A stretch of DNA of 64,000 nucleotides, from positions 4,526,001 through 4,590,000 of the forward strand of contig NC_134999.1 of NCBI RefSeq assembly GCF_051020985.1. The letters run 5' to 3'. Position 1 is the first letter of the stretch, and every line of letters begins with the position of its first letter. Origin of the DNA: Nomia melanderi (lineage: Eukaryota; Arthropoda; Insecta; Hymenoptera; Halictidae). The notes below the pieces were generated by a model. The model was not told where the DNA came from and did no database searches. It saw only the letters and a list, made by a program, of their open reading frames with translations. Shown here piece after piece: positions 10,150 through 23,523 of this stretch. The position numbers and the translations under genes were made by a program.

Positions 10150-13029
10150 ACTTGTCTAAATATTTAAGATTATTTAAAATACACCCGTCCCTTCATTTAC
10201 GCCGCCCTGTTTTACACGATAAATTATAATATTATCTGCGGTATTGTTTATACGCGATATCAATTTACGCAATCAGAATTTAGTTACACCGAAGAAAATT
10301 TACTTTTTTTAGAAATGTCATTACTATTATCTTCTTTATCAAGCTATATGAAATAAATATGTATTTTTAAAACTTATACTAGCTTTTCTTTCCGATATTC
10401 TGTTTTCTTTTGTGCTAACAAACTCTATGCAATTTTTATTCGTGTAAAACGAGTGCTTACTGAGTAACATTTTAACCTATGGACTGTAGAAACTGTGTGT
10501 TTTAATAAATCCAACTAAACAGATTCACGTAACCCAATGAAAGCCTAGCAAAAACATATGAAAATTTTTAATGAAAATACATTTACATATTTTTCTACAA
10601 AAAATGTCGAAGAACCTATATATTTCATCGACAGAAATGAGATTCGTCCCGTAATCTTCCGACGACGGTAACTGAATCAATTTTGACCCAGGTTTTCGAA
10701 AACTCTGTTTAATTTCTCACTTTTCTACGCCTAACTCAAATTGGAAGTCAATAATATGAAATTCAATAAGGAGATCAAAGTGTTAGATAGAAATGCGTTT
10801 GAAGAATTATCAATAAAAATTTATAAGGAAAAATTCGAATAGTTCCCAGCATCGCTATTTTATCCAGGATCGTGAAAGTTTTTATCGTGAAAAACGATCT
10901 TTTAATATGACATGAAAAGCTTTTAATTTCTGCACGTACAAAGAATTTTTTGTGTACGGCTGATTGCACGAAAATAGGCCAGTACGAAGAAAATGGAATA
11001 TAGCTCCGCCGGCGTGCTTCGAGTTTAATATCTGCTCATGAATATCAATCAATTTAATAAATTCGGCCAGTTTCATTGAGTTCGATTAATGTCCATGAAA
11101 AGTAATCGTTCGTTTCATGTACTCGCGAATTAATTGGTATCGCATTAATCATTTCCGGCTGAAAGTCCCAGTTTTTTACTTCCGAATCGTATAAATATAA
11201 TTTCAATTCAATCGCTTTAATATTTCATTTTATTGATTTATTTACAACATTGCAGAATTATTGAGGCTGGACTGGCATACGATATAAAATAGTGATATTT
11301 CAAAACTAATATAATAATTATCACGTGAAGTATAATACTCAATCAAATATAATCGAAATAAAATTGAATATCGTATATTTCTCTACGTAAGATTGTAGAC
11401 AATTATAAATTACAGTTCTCCCTAACAAAATATGTAAATTCTTCTTTAAACGAAGAATGCATATTTTCATAAACTGCACACGGTCTCGTTTAAAACGGAC
11501 CACGTGTTTCGCGAGTATTCACCATTAAAATAATTTACGTAGCGATTTTGATTGCGTCCGAGGCTGAAATGAAACCGAATTTTACCGACGAAAAGCGAGT
11601 ATTATAATTACATCGGATTATTATAGCTAGTTAACGAGTCGACGATAAAACGCTTTGAGGTTGTTACGCTAAGTAGGCATGTACGAATCGCGCAAAGGCG
11701 ATGAGGAGGCAAAACGGGGATGTTGGCAAGGGAGTTGAAACCCGGTGTGCGCCAACAGATAAGCACTGATCCCAATTACACGTTGGGTAGACCGGTTTCC
11801 AGCCTGAACGGATCATGGATTATTGACTCCATCTTGATTACTTGGCTCCCGTCAATACAATTGAGAGAGATCGATACACGTTGAATTTCCCCTACTTGAC
11901 CTGCACACGTACCACGTTACACTCATATTTACGAAATATTTACTTTCCTCCTTCCAACCTTTTAATTGTTGATCGATATTTGAATGTTGTTTAATATCTT
12001 TGTATTGCATTGGCTCAAATTTTTGACAAGCTCCGACGTTTACATTTTGCGTTATTGGTTTATAATGTCCGGATAAACTTTTGGTGAGAATTTTATAATT
12101 AATCTAATTAAAAAAATTTAAGTGTCAGTTGTTACCAACTGCTCTGTTATGTTTGAAATCAATAAGGCATTCGTGACACTACAAAAACTTTGTTAAAATT
12201 AACCAGTTCGTATCTATTTAGCATACACAGGTTAGACACTTCTTAATTGAAATTAAAGTAATAAATAAAAGAAAAACAAATTGTTGGTCTCATTAAAATA
12301 ACACATAAATTTACTTGAAGGTATGAAAGCATCTTAATAAATAAACCTTACAATCGTACTTTCCGAAATATATTATTAGTAATTATTAAAATATATTAAT
12401 AAATAAATAAATAAATTATTAGCAAGTATTAAAATATTCTGTAAAATAAAAAAAGAATTGAAAAATTGTATAACAGAAAAAAAAATGAAAGTATTTAAAG
12501 AAAAATTGTCATGTCAATTTAATCGCATTTTTCTGAGCTTTTGATACTGTCACGAATTGAACATTTTTCGTTCCACTGAATCAAATATTTCAATATACTC
12601 GTAAAAAATACATTTATTACAGCATATAGTAAATAGTATTTAAAATTTCACGAACTCGTGATGTTTCTCGTATCGCATCTCTGAAGAATCGTTTCAAAAA
12701 TTCAAAGAAACACCCGCAGGGCTAAGAATTTTAAAAAGAATCCAAAAATTTCTTCAGGTCAAGCTGGAAAATAGTTTTGTACTTTATTTGTTAAGATGAC
12801 GTAGAGGAAGATATACAATGTTCAACTTGTAGAAAATGGACTCATGAAAATTGTACTAAAGCAACGAAAAATGGTGACCATGTATTTACACGTGATTCGT
12901 ACAAAGAAAATTTGTATCTGCATTTGTATAATAGTACAGTTACCATTTAGAATTTAACTTGAAAGCATATCCCATCTTTAATCAGAATTATCATTATAGA
13001 AATACACGAATTAATTTAATATCAACCAT
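10150..13029. other. Mostly AT-rich non-coding; GC-richer block at about 11480-11930
   Basis: No coding frame or repeat family is recognised. The block around 11640-11900 is GC-richer and looks single-copy, with an AGATAAGC (GATA-type) site near 11757 and a GGATTATTGACTCC motif near 11816, as might be found in an enhancer. This is inference only. (AATA)n-like low-complexity sequence lies near 12390-12420. Confidence 0.3.
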
Positions 13030-13670
13030 ACATTATGGTCCAATTTCAAACCAGCTTTTTGCTTCGATTGGTTGGCGACTTTGACTCAATTTAATTGGTG
13101 AAATATTAATGTAACGATTATTTTGACAGCTTAGAGGGATTAATTGCGTTGGAATATCATAACACGATAAAGATCATTATTCCATTCCACGGAATTTAAT
13201 TCTGAGTAACATTCGACGATTCATATAATAGGATTAGATATCAGAGACGTATTAAATCGTAGATTGGAATCCACTGGGAAGATTACGAAGGTGCAAGCTT
13301 AGTTTTACCTTTGAACGCGTGTCACTTTTAGTTAGTTTAATTAATTGATTAGACGAATGAGGGTACGATTGACGAAATCCAATTAGATCTTGCCGAACTT
13401 CATTTTAGATTTCGATTTAGTAAATAATGTCGCCGGCGACACGGAGTCGGAGTTATTTTCATTAGGCAGAAACTTCCATGTTGAAGCTAATTGTAAGTTT
13501 CGAACTATAGAGCCGGCCTGCCACTTTGTGCGTGAACTTCATGGTTACTTAACATGCGAAACTAATTATTCAGAATTCTATGGAGGATATGAAATTACGA
13601 GAATATGTTACTCAACGTCGAATCACTTCTTAGACAGACGAAAGAAATATTCAAGGTAATCTTGCAGAAG
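13030..13670. promoter_or_regulatory. Possible cis-regulatory single-copy block (weak)
   Basis: The block is free of the TTAA repeats and holds several homeodomain-type cores, including CAATTTAATTGG near 13087, GGGATTAATTGCG near 13136 and a TTAGTTTAATTAATTGATTAG tract near 13331. An 89-codon frame at 13390-13659 starts from TTG and has no recognisable domain. The call rests only on motif clustering, which is expected by chance in AT-rich DNA. Confidence 0.15.
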
Positions 13671-14591
13671 TCCGTGAAAATTTGAAGAATCTTGTGTTAA
13701 ATGTTTAGACTTTCTATTTTGAAGATAAATCATAGTCATTGAAAGTAAGTGGATCATGGATATTTATTTGTAGAAACGAGAAAGAGGTGCACAGAATTTT
13801 TAGGTTATTTAATATATGATAAAGAATATAAGTAGATTTTTACAAACTACTTTACTTGCTTTGTGATTGCATATTACTTTCTCGTGATGCGTTGAGTAAT
13901 TATTCATTCATTATTATAAGTTATTAGTTCTGGTTTATTGTGTTTGATAAATTTAAATACGACAATTTAAATTATTATGTTAACAAATACTGTCACTTCT
14001 CTAAGAGTAACTTCATTTTTAGCATTTTGACACGAAGAATGATATAAAATAAATAAAATAAATCTTTACCTTCCTCATTTTTCTTAAATACACTGATAAA
14101 AGAAAGACTCAAGAAACAAGAAGTATTATTCTATGACCACTTACATTCATTTCCAATGTCATATTTATTTTCGAAATACATACAATATTTAACTATGAAA
14201 CTAATTCTATTAGTAGAAATATTGTATATGTTTGGTGTGTATATGTAACGGATTTTCAGTAACTGATGGTGAAACTGTAAAGGGAATGATTCTGTAAAAA
14301 AAGTAACTAAAAAATACAGACAAAAATATTTTTGTTTGAAATCTCGTTTTCACGAAAATCTAGTTTGAAAATTTGTCAAGCGCATCTGTGTTCGACTAAC
14401 TGCTGACGGAATATGTTCAAACGCGATTCCTTTGAAAACGTGGTTCAAACTAAAAAGATTATGTTTCATATTTCTTACTTTTTTCGCATGGAAAGTACTT
14501 CCTTGTTAAATTGAAAGCTTGAGTTTATATTTCGAACTTAGTTCATAAAATTGAAAATACTCTATAGAATATTATATAATTATACATATAC
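13671..14591. other. Non-coding stretch, nothing recognised
   Basis: AT-rich sequence with no credible frame, exon or repeat family. Confidence 0.35.
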
Positions 14592-14828
14592 TATACACTA
14601 TTATATTGATATACACGATAGAACTACTTTATTGTTAATAATTTACCAAGAAACAAACCAATTTTAATGCTTATTCTATATTTACATTTATTCTGAAGGC
14701 TAACGATTGATAATAGACAAGTAATATTTAATTTATCTTTAGAAAAAATAAATGACACTTAGATTTCTCAAATTCAGTTGAAAATTTTTGTCTCGAGCCT
14801 GACACGATATTATAGGTTATGGAGTTAA
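14592..14828 (+). repeat. Family B TTAA MITE, left end eroded
   Basis: The interior GATAGAACTACTTTATTGTT and 'gcttattctatatttacatttattc' blocks and the 3' end CGAGCCTGACACGATATTAT then AGGTTATGGAGTTAA match family B. The first about 25 bp are not recognisable, so the left boundary is approximate. Confidence 0.7.
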
Positions 14829-17352
14829 TATGTGTATATAATAAATTTTCTGTAATTTTCGCAATCGTTCTAAGATGTTCTCATCAGAATTCGCACAATG
14901 AAGTCTCTTGTTCCTCCATTGTGAACCTTACGAACAATTTTCTAGTAGTACAATCACCTGCCATTCAAGACTCAGTCGCGTGTTAACTCAAAGCCTTTTG
15001 TTTCAAGTTTTAGTACACAGAACGAATACGTACAAATAACAACGAAACACCGTGATTATTTATTTGCACAGCATTAATGCAAACTATGTAATGAGAAAAC
15101 GTTTCGTTCGTTTTGTTGGAATGAATTTTCGAGTTGCATTGTTTTATCTTTGAAGAAAAGTCGATTAACACGGTTTAACCGTGCCAATGGTTTTTCGTGT
15201 TGCTCGATTAAAAGAAACAATGCGCGGGGTCGGTGGAAACGTGGAAAAATCAATGGTGACTCCTTTCAAACGATTTTCACTTAATTCACTTTTCCATGCC
15301 TACAGGAATCTTTTCCATTCCTGTGCGATACGTTCCACTGTTTCAAAAAGGAAGTTTAGCGAAGAGTGGAATGAACGTTTTTCCCATTCGTGGATACGGA
15401 TATCAATTTTTAATTATTTGTGCCAGGAAATATTGTTTTGAAACTCTTTTATTCAAACCGAATCACAATGCTACCAAATATAACAATTTCACTGCAATTT
15501 ATAATTGGACGTATGAATTGAAATATTTGTTACAGGCGTATGAATATACCCGACTGTTCAAAAATATTTGTCTACATTCACTTTGTATAATTTATTTGAT
15601 GTGTACATTTGTAGTGTAACTTTTGTCATTTATATCGTACACTTACATATACAGAGTGAGTGTCTAACTAAAAATATAGATAATATTCAACGTTGTTTAT
15701 TATACATTTAAAAGTAATGTTTTATAAATATAAAAGTAAATATAAGAGATGAAGAAAAATATGTTTGTGCAATATTGAATAATATTCGTTGTTTTTCGAT
15801 TAAAAAAGCTTACAGAAGTAATAATTAGTTCGATCATTACTGATTGCTTTTGTTTTTCTTGCTCAAAATCGTTTTAGTTATCGAAATGTGTTTTCGACGG
15901 TGGTAGGTAAAATTATTGATTAAAAAAGAATAAATAACAGTGGTTGTTAATTAGAATGAAAGTGTGTAATTGGAAATGTGTTATTCTCGTGTCAGCAATT
16001 AAAACGTGAGTATATACGTGTTATACTATAATATTTATTACATTGAATTTTATTAAATGTGTCATGTCCTGTTTCTTTGTGTACCTACTGTGATTTTGAT
16101 CGGCAAACTGAACAAAACTGACATTGATAGACACTTCAGTTTTCATATTTCAAATTTGTAACAGTAACGAACAAATATTATTACAAATATGCGACAAATT
16201 GTTATCATAATAAATCGTCATGACATGAAAGTTACAGAGCTACATAATTTTAAAATAGCAACAAAATGATCATTTAAATGGAGTAAAATAATGAAGAAGA
16301 ATGAAAAATTACTTTGTACAGAATAAGTACATTGTTGGGCAAATAGAAAACTGTCAATCGTAAAAAAACAAACGTAAACAATCTTTTTGGTTATCAGAGT
16401 ATAGTACAATAAAATGTTTCGCCAACTCAAGAAAGTGGAATAAAACTTAAAATATGTAAATATATGAACATGTGACTTCAAACTTAGTCATTGTATGTAT
16501 TTACATGGTATTACAGAGAATTCAGATTATTCGATAAACAAAAACAGTTACTGCTATTTATATGCATTGATAGATGAATACGAACGAGTGAAGTCAGTCA
16601 ATAATAATATAAAATTTCAATATATAATACGATTAATAATATAAAATAAAAAATTAAACTGAATAAAAATTACTTAAGAAATCTATCGCACTAAAACTGA
16701 CATATAAATAAAAGAGAGGCCTGAGAAAAGAAGTTTTTACCGCGTAACATATAAAAGATTATTTCACAGTACGCCTAGCAGAAAAGTAATCCCAAATTTC
16801 ACGCTTCTTCGAACATTGAAATCGAAGTATATACTTTCTGAGATGAATGTTAGTCTAACTGGAAATAACAGAATTTGCGATCAAAATCTGTTAGAAGGAC
16901 ATTAATCCACTAACAAAGTGAAATGAGAAATTACATGTGTCGGGGAACACTGTCTTAGATATTTCAAAGTGAAAGGACATTTCTACATAAAAGAAAATTT
17001 AAAAAATTGTCCTTTAAGTGGAGCCGAGTTTCAATAACATTAAACGAAATTTTCAAGCAAACACTAAGGCCCGAAAATATGAGGCTTATAATTAATTTGA
17101 ATAGGAGCAGTTTCGAGGAGATTATGAAATCTGTCTCGTCCTTTTAATTAGTTGACTCATTACCGGCGCTTTTTTTAAACGGATAAAGTGGCGTAGTTTT
17201 TAGTTGTATAATGTTCGGAGCAAGGCATACGGAGCGCGAAAAATACGTATGGCTTTTAGCGGTGGATTACACGAACGAATCTTTTCCATTAAAACCTTTG
17301 TACGTTTGAACTTCGATCTATTTCTATTACGTTATGCTAGTTTTAGTTACGG
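14829..17352. other. Non-coding stretch; weak regulatory-like block near 17040-17290
   Basis: No coding frame is supported; two plus-strand frames near 15181-15619 overlap each other and have no domain. Around 17040-17290 the sequence is GC-richer and contains TAATTAATTTGAAT and a TTTTAATTAGTTGACTCATT tract with an AP-1-like TGACTCA. This might be a conserved enhancer, without direct proof. Confidence 0.25.
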
Positions 17353-17665
17353 TTAGTTACTTTTATATAAGAGAAATAATTAAATTGTGGATTATTTGAT
17401 TCGTTTTATACAAATTTATACTTTTACAATTGAATATAAAATAGATTTTTCATTTGTGTATTAATTTAGTTACTTTTATACAAGAGAAATGACTAATCTG
17501 TAGATTATTTGATTTATTTTATAGAAATTTATACTTTCAAAATCGCAGATCGCAGAATCAAAAACATAAATCGGATTGGTATTTCTTTATTAGTTTAGTT
17601 ATTTTCAAACAACAGAGATAACTAAACCGTTTATAGAAATTTATATTTTCACAATTGAATATCGA
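17353..17665 (+). repeat. Diverged tandem repeat, about 2.6 units of 113-129 bp
   Basis: Units begin TTAGTTACTTTTATATAAGA (17353), TTAGTTACTTTTATACAAGA (17466) and TTAGTTATTTTCAAACAACA (17595). Each is followed by a GAGATAACTAA-like segment, a TTTATACAAATTTATACTTT-like segment and an AATTGAATAT or AATCGCAGAT segment. This is a decayed minisatellite-like array. Confidence 0.65.
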
Positions 17666-18308
17666 GAACAGAAAACATAGTAATTTCAAACATTTGGATG
17701 CAATATACAAAAGATTAAGATTATATTGAAATTTCTATTTCAATTTGCCCCTTAAGACTTCTGGAAGTAATAAATGCATTAAAAAGTGCGATGTTTAATA
17801 GGGAGAAAACAATTGTTGAAGGACGTAACTCTGTTGCTGGGTATATGTACACACGTTTATGCACGTTAGCCAGAACTAACTACATACTTTGAACAACACG
17901 GAACATGACAGAAAATCAGAGTTTGTGTAGCAGTTGTGCAGAAGTTACTCAAAGGATATTATACTCGGTTGTCCTAGGTTTTAGATAACATTTCGCTGTT
18001 CAAAGATGATACCTCGTATACTGCGTGCGTGATATATTAGTTTATCTAAACTAATTTAAAACGCATTACCGCCAGTACGATCGTTTCTCTTTTCTGTAGA
18101 ACGTTAAGCTTAGAAACTTCGAATTGTGTGCCGTGTACGTAATTGGTTCTGGAATTATGTTTGATATTCGAGTAAGCATATTATTTATTTCTCCTTAGGG
18201 GGTTAGTATTACATTATTATATCAAATGGACTTTGAAATTATGCACGAATTACAGCGTATGGCTAAAGATAAGGCACAATGTCGCTATTAACACTAGAAC
18301 AAACGCGC

Positions 18309-18559
18309 TTAACTCCTTGCCGTACAAATTCTTTCTCAGCTATGATCGATACACCTACTTTGTTCGTAATAATGGATTGAAAAAAGACAAAAATTCTAGG
18401 CATATTCTGTGTTTATGTTTGCTCTAACCTACAATAATTGATAACAGGAGAATAATATTCAATTTGTACTCACAAAAATTAAGGAATATTTATGTTTGTT
18501 AAATTCTGTTTAAAATCTTCATCACGAGTCTGACACGTTATTATAAAGCAAGGGATTAA
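18309..18559 (+). repeat. Family B TTAA MITE, full length
   Basis: A 251-bp copy has both TTAA ends: TTAACTCCTTGCCGTACAAA at the left and CACGAGTCTGACACGTTATT then ATAAAGCAAGGGATTAA at the right. The ends form an imperfect inverted repeat (TTAACTCCTTGC against GCAAGGGATTAA). The interior matches the copy at 48611 most closely by eye. Confidence 0.88.
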
Positions 18560-21359
18560 TGTGACAAAAAGGGTTAAATAACCGTTTAATATTATTAATA
18601 TATAATCCTTATAAAAACTGTAACAATATATTTTTTTCAGTTCTTTCATATGTTAATTATAGTGTTGTAGTGGAACCATTTACTTTTCCAATCATTTCGA
18701 ATATTTTATGCTTTTTAAATATCAGTAAATGCGAAATAAAACTTATTATTTTGAGATCCATTATTTTGACGAGTGCAGTTGTTTAGTGTTCAGTAATTAA
18801 GTTCGAAATATTCACGTTTATAGCTTAAAAACAGTTTATTTGATTAATAAAGTATATTAATTAATAACAAATAATTTACTTATATACCTTGTTTAATTAT
18901 AATAGTAATATTGTAAAATGATGTAAAATATTCCTGATGATAATAAGAGTAGAAAACCCGTGGATATTAAGCAGTTAATAATTATGAAAAAGAATGTGTT
19001 CATTTTTATAGAAATTGGCGACAAAAGTGAAATTTTAATCGTAGGATTTAAAAACTCTGCAAAATCTCTGTATTAACGTGTACACGTGAAAACTAATTTC
19101 AATTTTCGTAATAGATATTAAAAATGGCAGAAAGAACATTATATGGATAGAATTTCGGGATTATTTCTAAACTACTCATAAAGAATCGATTTTTGCCATT
19201 TTATTAACTATTATTTTGGGAACATAGTTTATGGTCTGGTAAACAAAAATTTTAATTAATGAATAAGAAAGAAAGAAGAAAAAGTATAATTTAAATTGTT
19301 CGATTGCCATAAACAAAATATTATATCACCTCTTAATAATCGATGTAGCTCCGTAACGTTTTAAGGGTGCTTTTTTAAGAACAGTGTTGATAATTTAATT
19401 AAATTGATGGAGAAATTATTTCTACTGATTGTAACAATATTTTAATTGGAAATCTATCACAATCAGAATAAACTAGACTAGGTAATGTTGATCTTTTTTT
19501 ATAAGAAGAATAACGATTTCAAGCTCGCTTTAAATTTTGTGTGTTTTTACGGCAAAAAGAATGTAAAAAATTACGTAGTCATCGTGATTGCAAAATTTCA
19601 AAAATAAGAATTTCTAAGCCATTTAACCGAGCATACTTCTTTACGTTCTAGTAAGAATTAATTTTCATAATATATAATATTATATATAATATTATGTAAA
19701 CAAGGTTATAAACTACTATAAGAAGCAACAAAGAGGAGACAAAATACCATCATAAACAAAATAGTAGAAAGTTAAAGTATTGTTAAAGTATTTTTTAAAT
19801 ATGTATTTCGGATTTTTATTTTACTCAAAATAAAAGTTTCTCCAGGAAATTTAAAAAGATTGTAATTAAGCAAAAATTCGTTTTTTTTTGTAAATGGCAC
19901 GAGTATAATAGCATTAAAGTGATACAATATATATGTTATATATTTATATATAGAAATAAAAATCCACAGTGTAATATTAAAGTTTATTATAAGAATATGT
20001 CAACGAATTAATTATGTCTATTCTGTTTTTTTTATCTAAACAGAACAAATTACATATCCACTTTTTTACATAGCTTTCTTGTTTTTATTACATGACACTA
20101 CGTGTTTATAAAAAAAATCATTGTTGTAACAAAATACACTTTCAGAATGTAAAACTGACATTTCGTTCGTAAGCCATCCTTTTGAAATTTTCCTTTATCC
20201 ACCACAATGTGTCTGAAAGTAGTGCAGCTATAAATCACAAAATGATGAATGCATTTTAAGATCTTTAACGCTTAATTTCGGTTACGTTTGAACTGGTAAC
20301 CTAATTTATCCCGAGCAGTCTGTTCTTTTTCTCGGCAATCACGGATTCATATCTTATATATGAACAAAGGATATTTTAAAATTGAATATCTCTGAAGTAA
20401 TTGTTTCATCGATCCACGTTCATTAAAACCCTTCTGTTTCCTCATGCAACGGTTAAATTTCCATCTGTAATCGCGAAAACAGTTTTTGCGCAATTATTCT
20501 TCTGACTTCACTCTTCTTACATAAAACACATAATAATGAAAGAATTAAGCAAATAATCGTTTGAATATTTAATCGGAAAAATCACGTGAAATACTTTCGT
20601 AATTAAAATCGTTACTCGGTAAAAGAAGAGAGAATTCCTTCCAATTACGTACAAAGAAGGCTACACTGTAAGCTGAAAGATTAAATCCAATGTTTCCGTG
20701 TTTGAAAGCGACACCGGGTAATGTTCCAATAGTTAACGGCAGTTCTAAGGTATAACGAAAGCTTCTTCCGTTATTGTCCGTACATTTTCCTTAGACTGCG
20801 CACTTGATACTTACTGCTTCAGATTCAAATAACTGGCACAGAAACAATTACAGTCACCGACAGAAGTGAACAAATTCCTTTTATTGCTCGCCTGGTAACT
20901 ATTCAAATAAACCCGAACAAATGTGTACTATTTATTACTAAAAACTGAAAATAAAAATGTAAAATTAATTGACGTTAATTATGTTTAAACGTCAGCAACA
21001 AACACGATTTTCATTAAAATTGTTCTGCTTCTCAACTTGTGTCCGTGACTGTATTACTTTATAAGATCTTTATCTTCAGATTGTTTGTTCCTTGAAAACA
21101 AATTTTTCCCAATTTTACATGTTAACGCTAATTATAAGATCATCCTATAAACAATGTTGCTTTTTAGAAATTTTTTAATGAGAAACCGCAGAACTTTTTC
21201 GAAAATGGCATTGAAATATTAATCGAAGAATGGAAAAGGGTTATTCACAATAATCAATACGTCGACGATTAAAAACAGGTAAATATCAATTTTTACACTA
21301 GAAGATAGCAAAAATAAAACGATATTACTTATGAGACGATACAATAACGTATTTTTAAA
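18560..21359. other. Non-coding stretch, nothing recognised
   Basis: Very AT-rich with homopolymer runs, plus a short AT palindrome (ATAATATTATATATAATATT) near 19676. No gene, exon or dispersed repeat could be supported. Confidence 0.35.
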
Positions 21360-21910
21360 ATTATCATTTCATTCCGGTGGTCGAGTAATGCAGACAGAAT
21401 ATACCTGACGCGCGTGAAGTGTGCGTTTTAACGTGCACTCTCCATATTGCTTAAACGAACCGAATTGTTTAAAATCGATATTCTTCATCGGCGCGTATTG
21501 TGTTATCTGGAATTATTAAAATATCTCGTACAGAAGTAATTCGAAATTTGTGTGTGCATTTTTAACGGGGATAATACTGGGAAAATTCGAACAAATTATT
21601 AAGGCGCACGCGAGTACCGTCTTTACGATGTCTCTTCGGTGAACGTCAATCATTGTTTTTGGTAGTGAAAGATGCGCGTTTTCTTAGGAAAATGTTGAGC
21701 TCATAAATTTGAATTATTTACCAGTGGTCAGTGGTTTATCAGTGGAATTTGCATTGGCAGTGGTAGACGGGCAGCCGCGGCGAGGAGTAGCGTAACCGAG
21801 ATTCCTCGAATACTCGCGGCGTACCATGTTTCTCATTAAGTTTCAGAAACATTTAAAATGGCACTTGCTAGCGTGACGGTGGTGTCGGACGCTCGGAAGA
21901 ATAAATTGGT
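21360..21910. other. GC-richer single-copy island
   Basis: The segment 21740-21890 is strongly GC-rich for this window (ACGGGCAGCCGCGGCGAGGA near 21767). No frame was identified as coding; a minus-strand frame contains an alanine/leucine-rich run but lacks an in-frame ATG. A promoter or 5' untranslated exon is possible. Nothing identifies it. Confidence 0.25.
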
Positions 21911-22399
21911 AATTCTAGCGAGGTTCTCATTGCAATGAAATAATGCAATTTGAACTGTACCATTTTTCCTGAATTGCGTTCGCATCTGTACATGAGGAAT
22001 ACGGAATTATCATTTTGATAAGATTTATGTCTCGATTATTAAACTATTTTGTGATTAAGAAATAAGTTTTGATTAAGAAACATTGATCAAGAACATATAT
22101 ATGTTCCTACCGTAACCAGCGCAATAATTGGTTAAAAAATAAAGCTGAACAAGTTAGGCGATACATTTTTCTTACTGATAATAAAGTTAAAGAAGAATTC
22201 TATGTTCATTATACATACACATTTACTTTAAAAGCTGAACAGTGGTAACAAAAATATAAGCATTCAATTTCGATTTGAAATAAAAAAATATATCATATTG
22301 TATAGTTATTCTCATACACTAAAAGAAGTTATTCTTATTAATTATAAAAAGAATTAAATATTTCCTTCGAAAGAAAGGCATGTATATTTCTTAAATTTA

Positions 22400-22497
22400 T
22401 TATGAACTCTCTATCACGAATCTGATTCCATATTTTATTTGATCCGATGATTTCTCTATCACGGATCTGATTCGATATTACACGTCAAAGGGGTTAA
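22400..22497 (+). repeat. Family B 3'-end, partially duplicated
   Basis: Two copies of TCTCTATCACGAATCTGATT / TCTCTATCACGGATCTGATT lie about 46 bp apart. The second continues to CGATATTACACGTCAAAGGG then GTTAA, the family B terminus. This is a 3' fragment with a local tandem duplication of its end. Confidence 0.6.
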
Positions 22498-22955
22498 GAA
22501 GATAAACACGCTGTTCATTGGAGAAGTCTAGATTATTTCCGAGGGGACTCCTACTTTGAAAGTGGTTACCATGAATCATGGAATCTGGAACTTCGATTGT
22601 AACGAGATTGGACATCCAGCCAGTCGTGGCACTGAGAAAAAACAACGATCGAGATGTGTGATATCTCTGGGGGACTGTAGAACATATGAAAGCGTCCTGT
22701 CTTCAACGGTCTATGCCCGAGGGAAGATAGGTCCGCTAACAGCGACAGTCACAGCAAATGTACGACATGCCTAATAGAACCAGTGACAAATATAATTGCT
22801 TATTATCCGATCAGAGTTACGGTTAGTTATACGCATTAAATACAATTGTTAAGAAGAATTATATACATCTACCTATTGATATCGACTCTAGTTTCTATAA
22901 ATGCGATATTTGTTTTGATAAATGCAATTATAATACTTCTGGAACTGTTCGTTAT
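22498..22955. other. GC-richer block with an unidentified 72-codon frame
   Basis: The 22556-22774 frame on the plus strand lies in a locally GC-rich block between two TTAA elements. Its translation shows no recognisable motif, and no splice sites were matched to it. It could be a fragment of an older repeat or a non-coding single-copy sequence. Confidence 0.2.
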
Positions 22956-23178
22956 TTAACACTAAAACTATCGGGCGGGTCAAACTGACCCTAAGAGTTT
23001 TTATTTTGCAAATATTTAAATTACAAAGGCGTTTTTGTGAACAATTTTCAATTAAATTCGTGTATTTGCACAGTTACAAGACTAGGAGATCTTTCGAATC
23101 TCAAGAAACGTATTGTTCGAATTTTGATAAAAAATTGGAAATAAATCATATCTGATTGCTCGGTAGTTTTAGTATTAA
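22956..23178 (+). repeat. Family A TTAA MITE, full length
   Basis: A 223-bp copy runs from TTAACACTAAAACTATCGGG, followed by CGGGTCAAACTGACCC, to CGGTAGTTTTAGTATTAA. Both TTAA ends are intact, and the subterminal GGGTCAAACTGACCC palindrome is nearly perfect. The interior (AATCTCAAGAAACGTATTGT) is present in inverted orientation in the copies at 45418 and 53838. Confidence 0.88.
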
Positions 23179-23393
23179 AAAATGCGTCAAACGCAATTAT
23201 GTCTGTTTTGATGGATTTTTGGGGTAGATAGATCATTTTTGCGTAAAGACTTACTGCGTATTCATTGATAAAAAGAATTATATGATTATATTTTTTAAAA
23301 AATGGTACTTTCATATCCCTGAGATGAATATGTATACTCTTGACAAGAAGAAAAAGTAGTCTTAAAATAAAAGAAAATCGTCTTAACCTGCAA

Positions 23394-23470
23394 TTAACCC
23401 CTTCGCTTGTGATATCGAATTAGACACGTGGTAGAAATTTTAAACTGAATTTATGGAACGTATATATTTG
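23394..23470 (-). repeat. Family B 3'-end fragment, minus orientation
   Basis: On the plus strand TTAACCCCTTCGCTTGTGAT then ATCGAATTAGACACGTGGTA is the complement of the family B 3' end, followed by the conserved 'ttttaaactgaattta' block. The other end is not recognisable. Confidence 0.6.
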
Positions 23471-23523
23471 TTACTTTATATTAAATAAAGGGAACACTAT
23501 TGTGTTATTAGGAAGATGAAACA

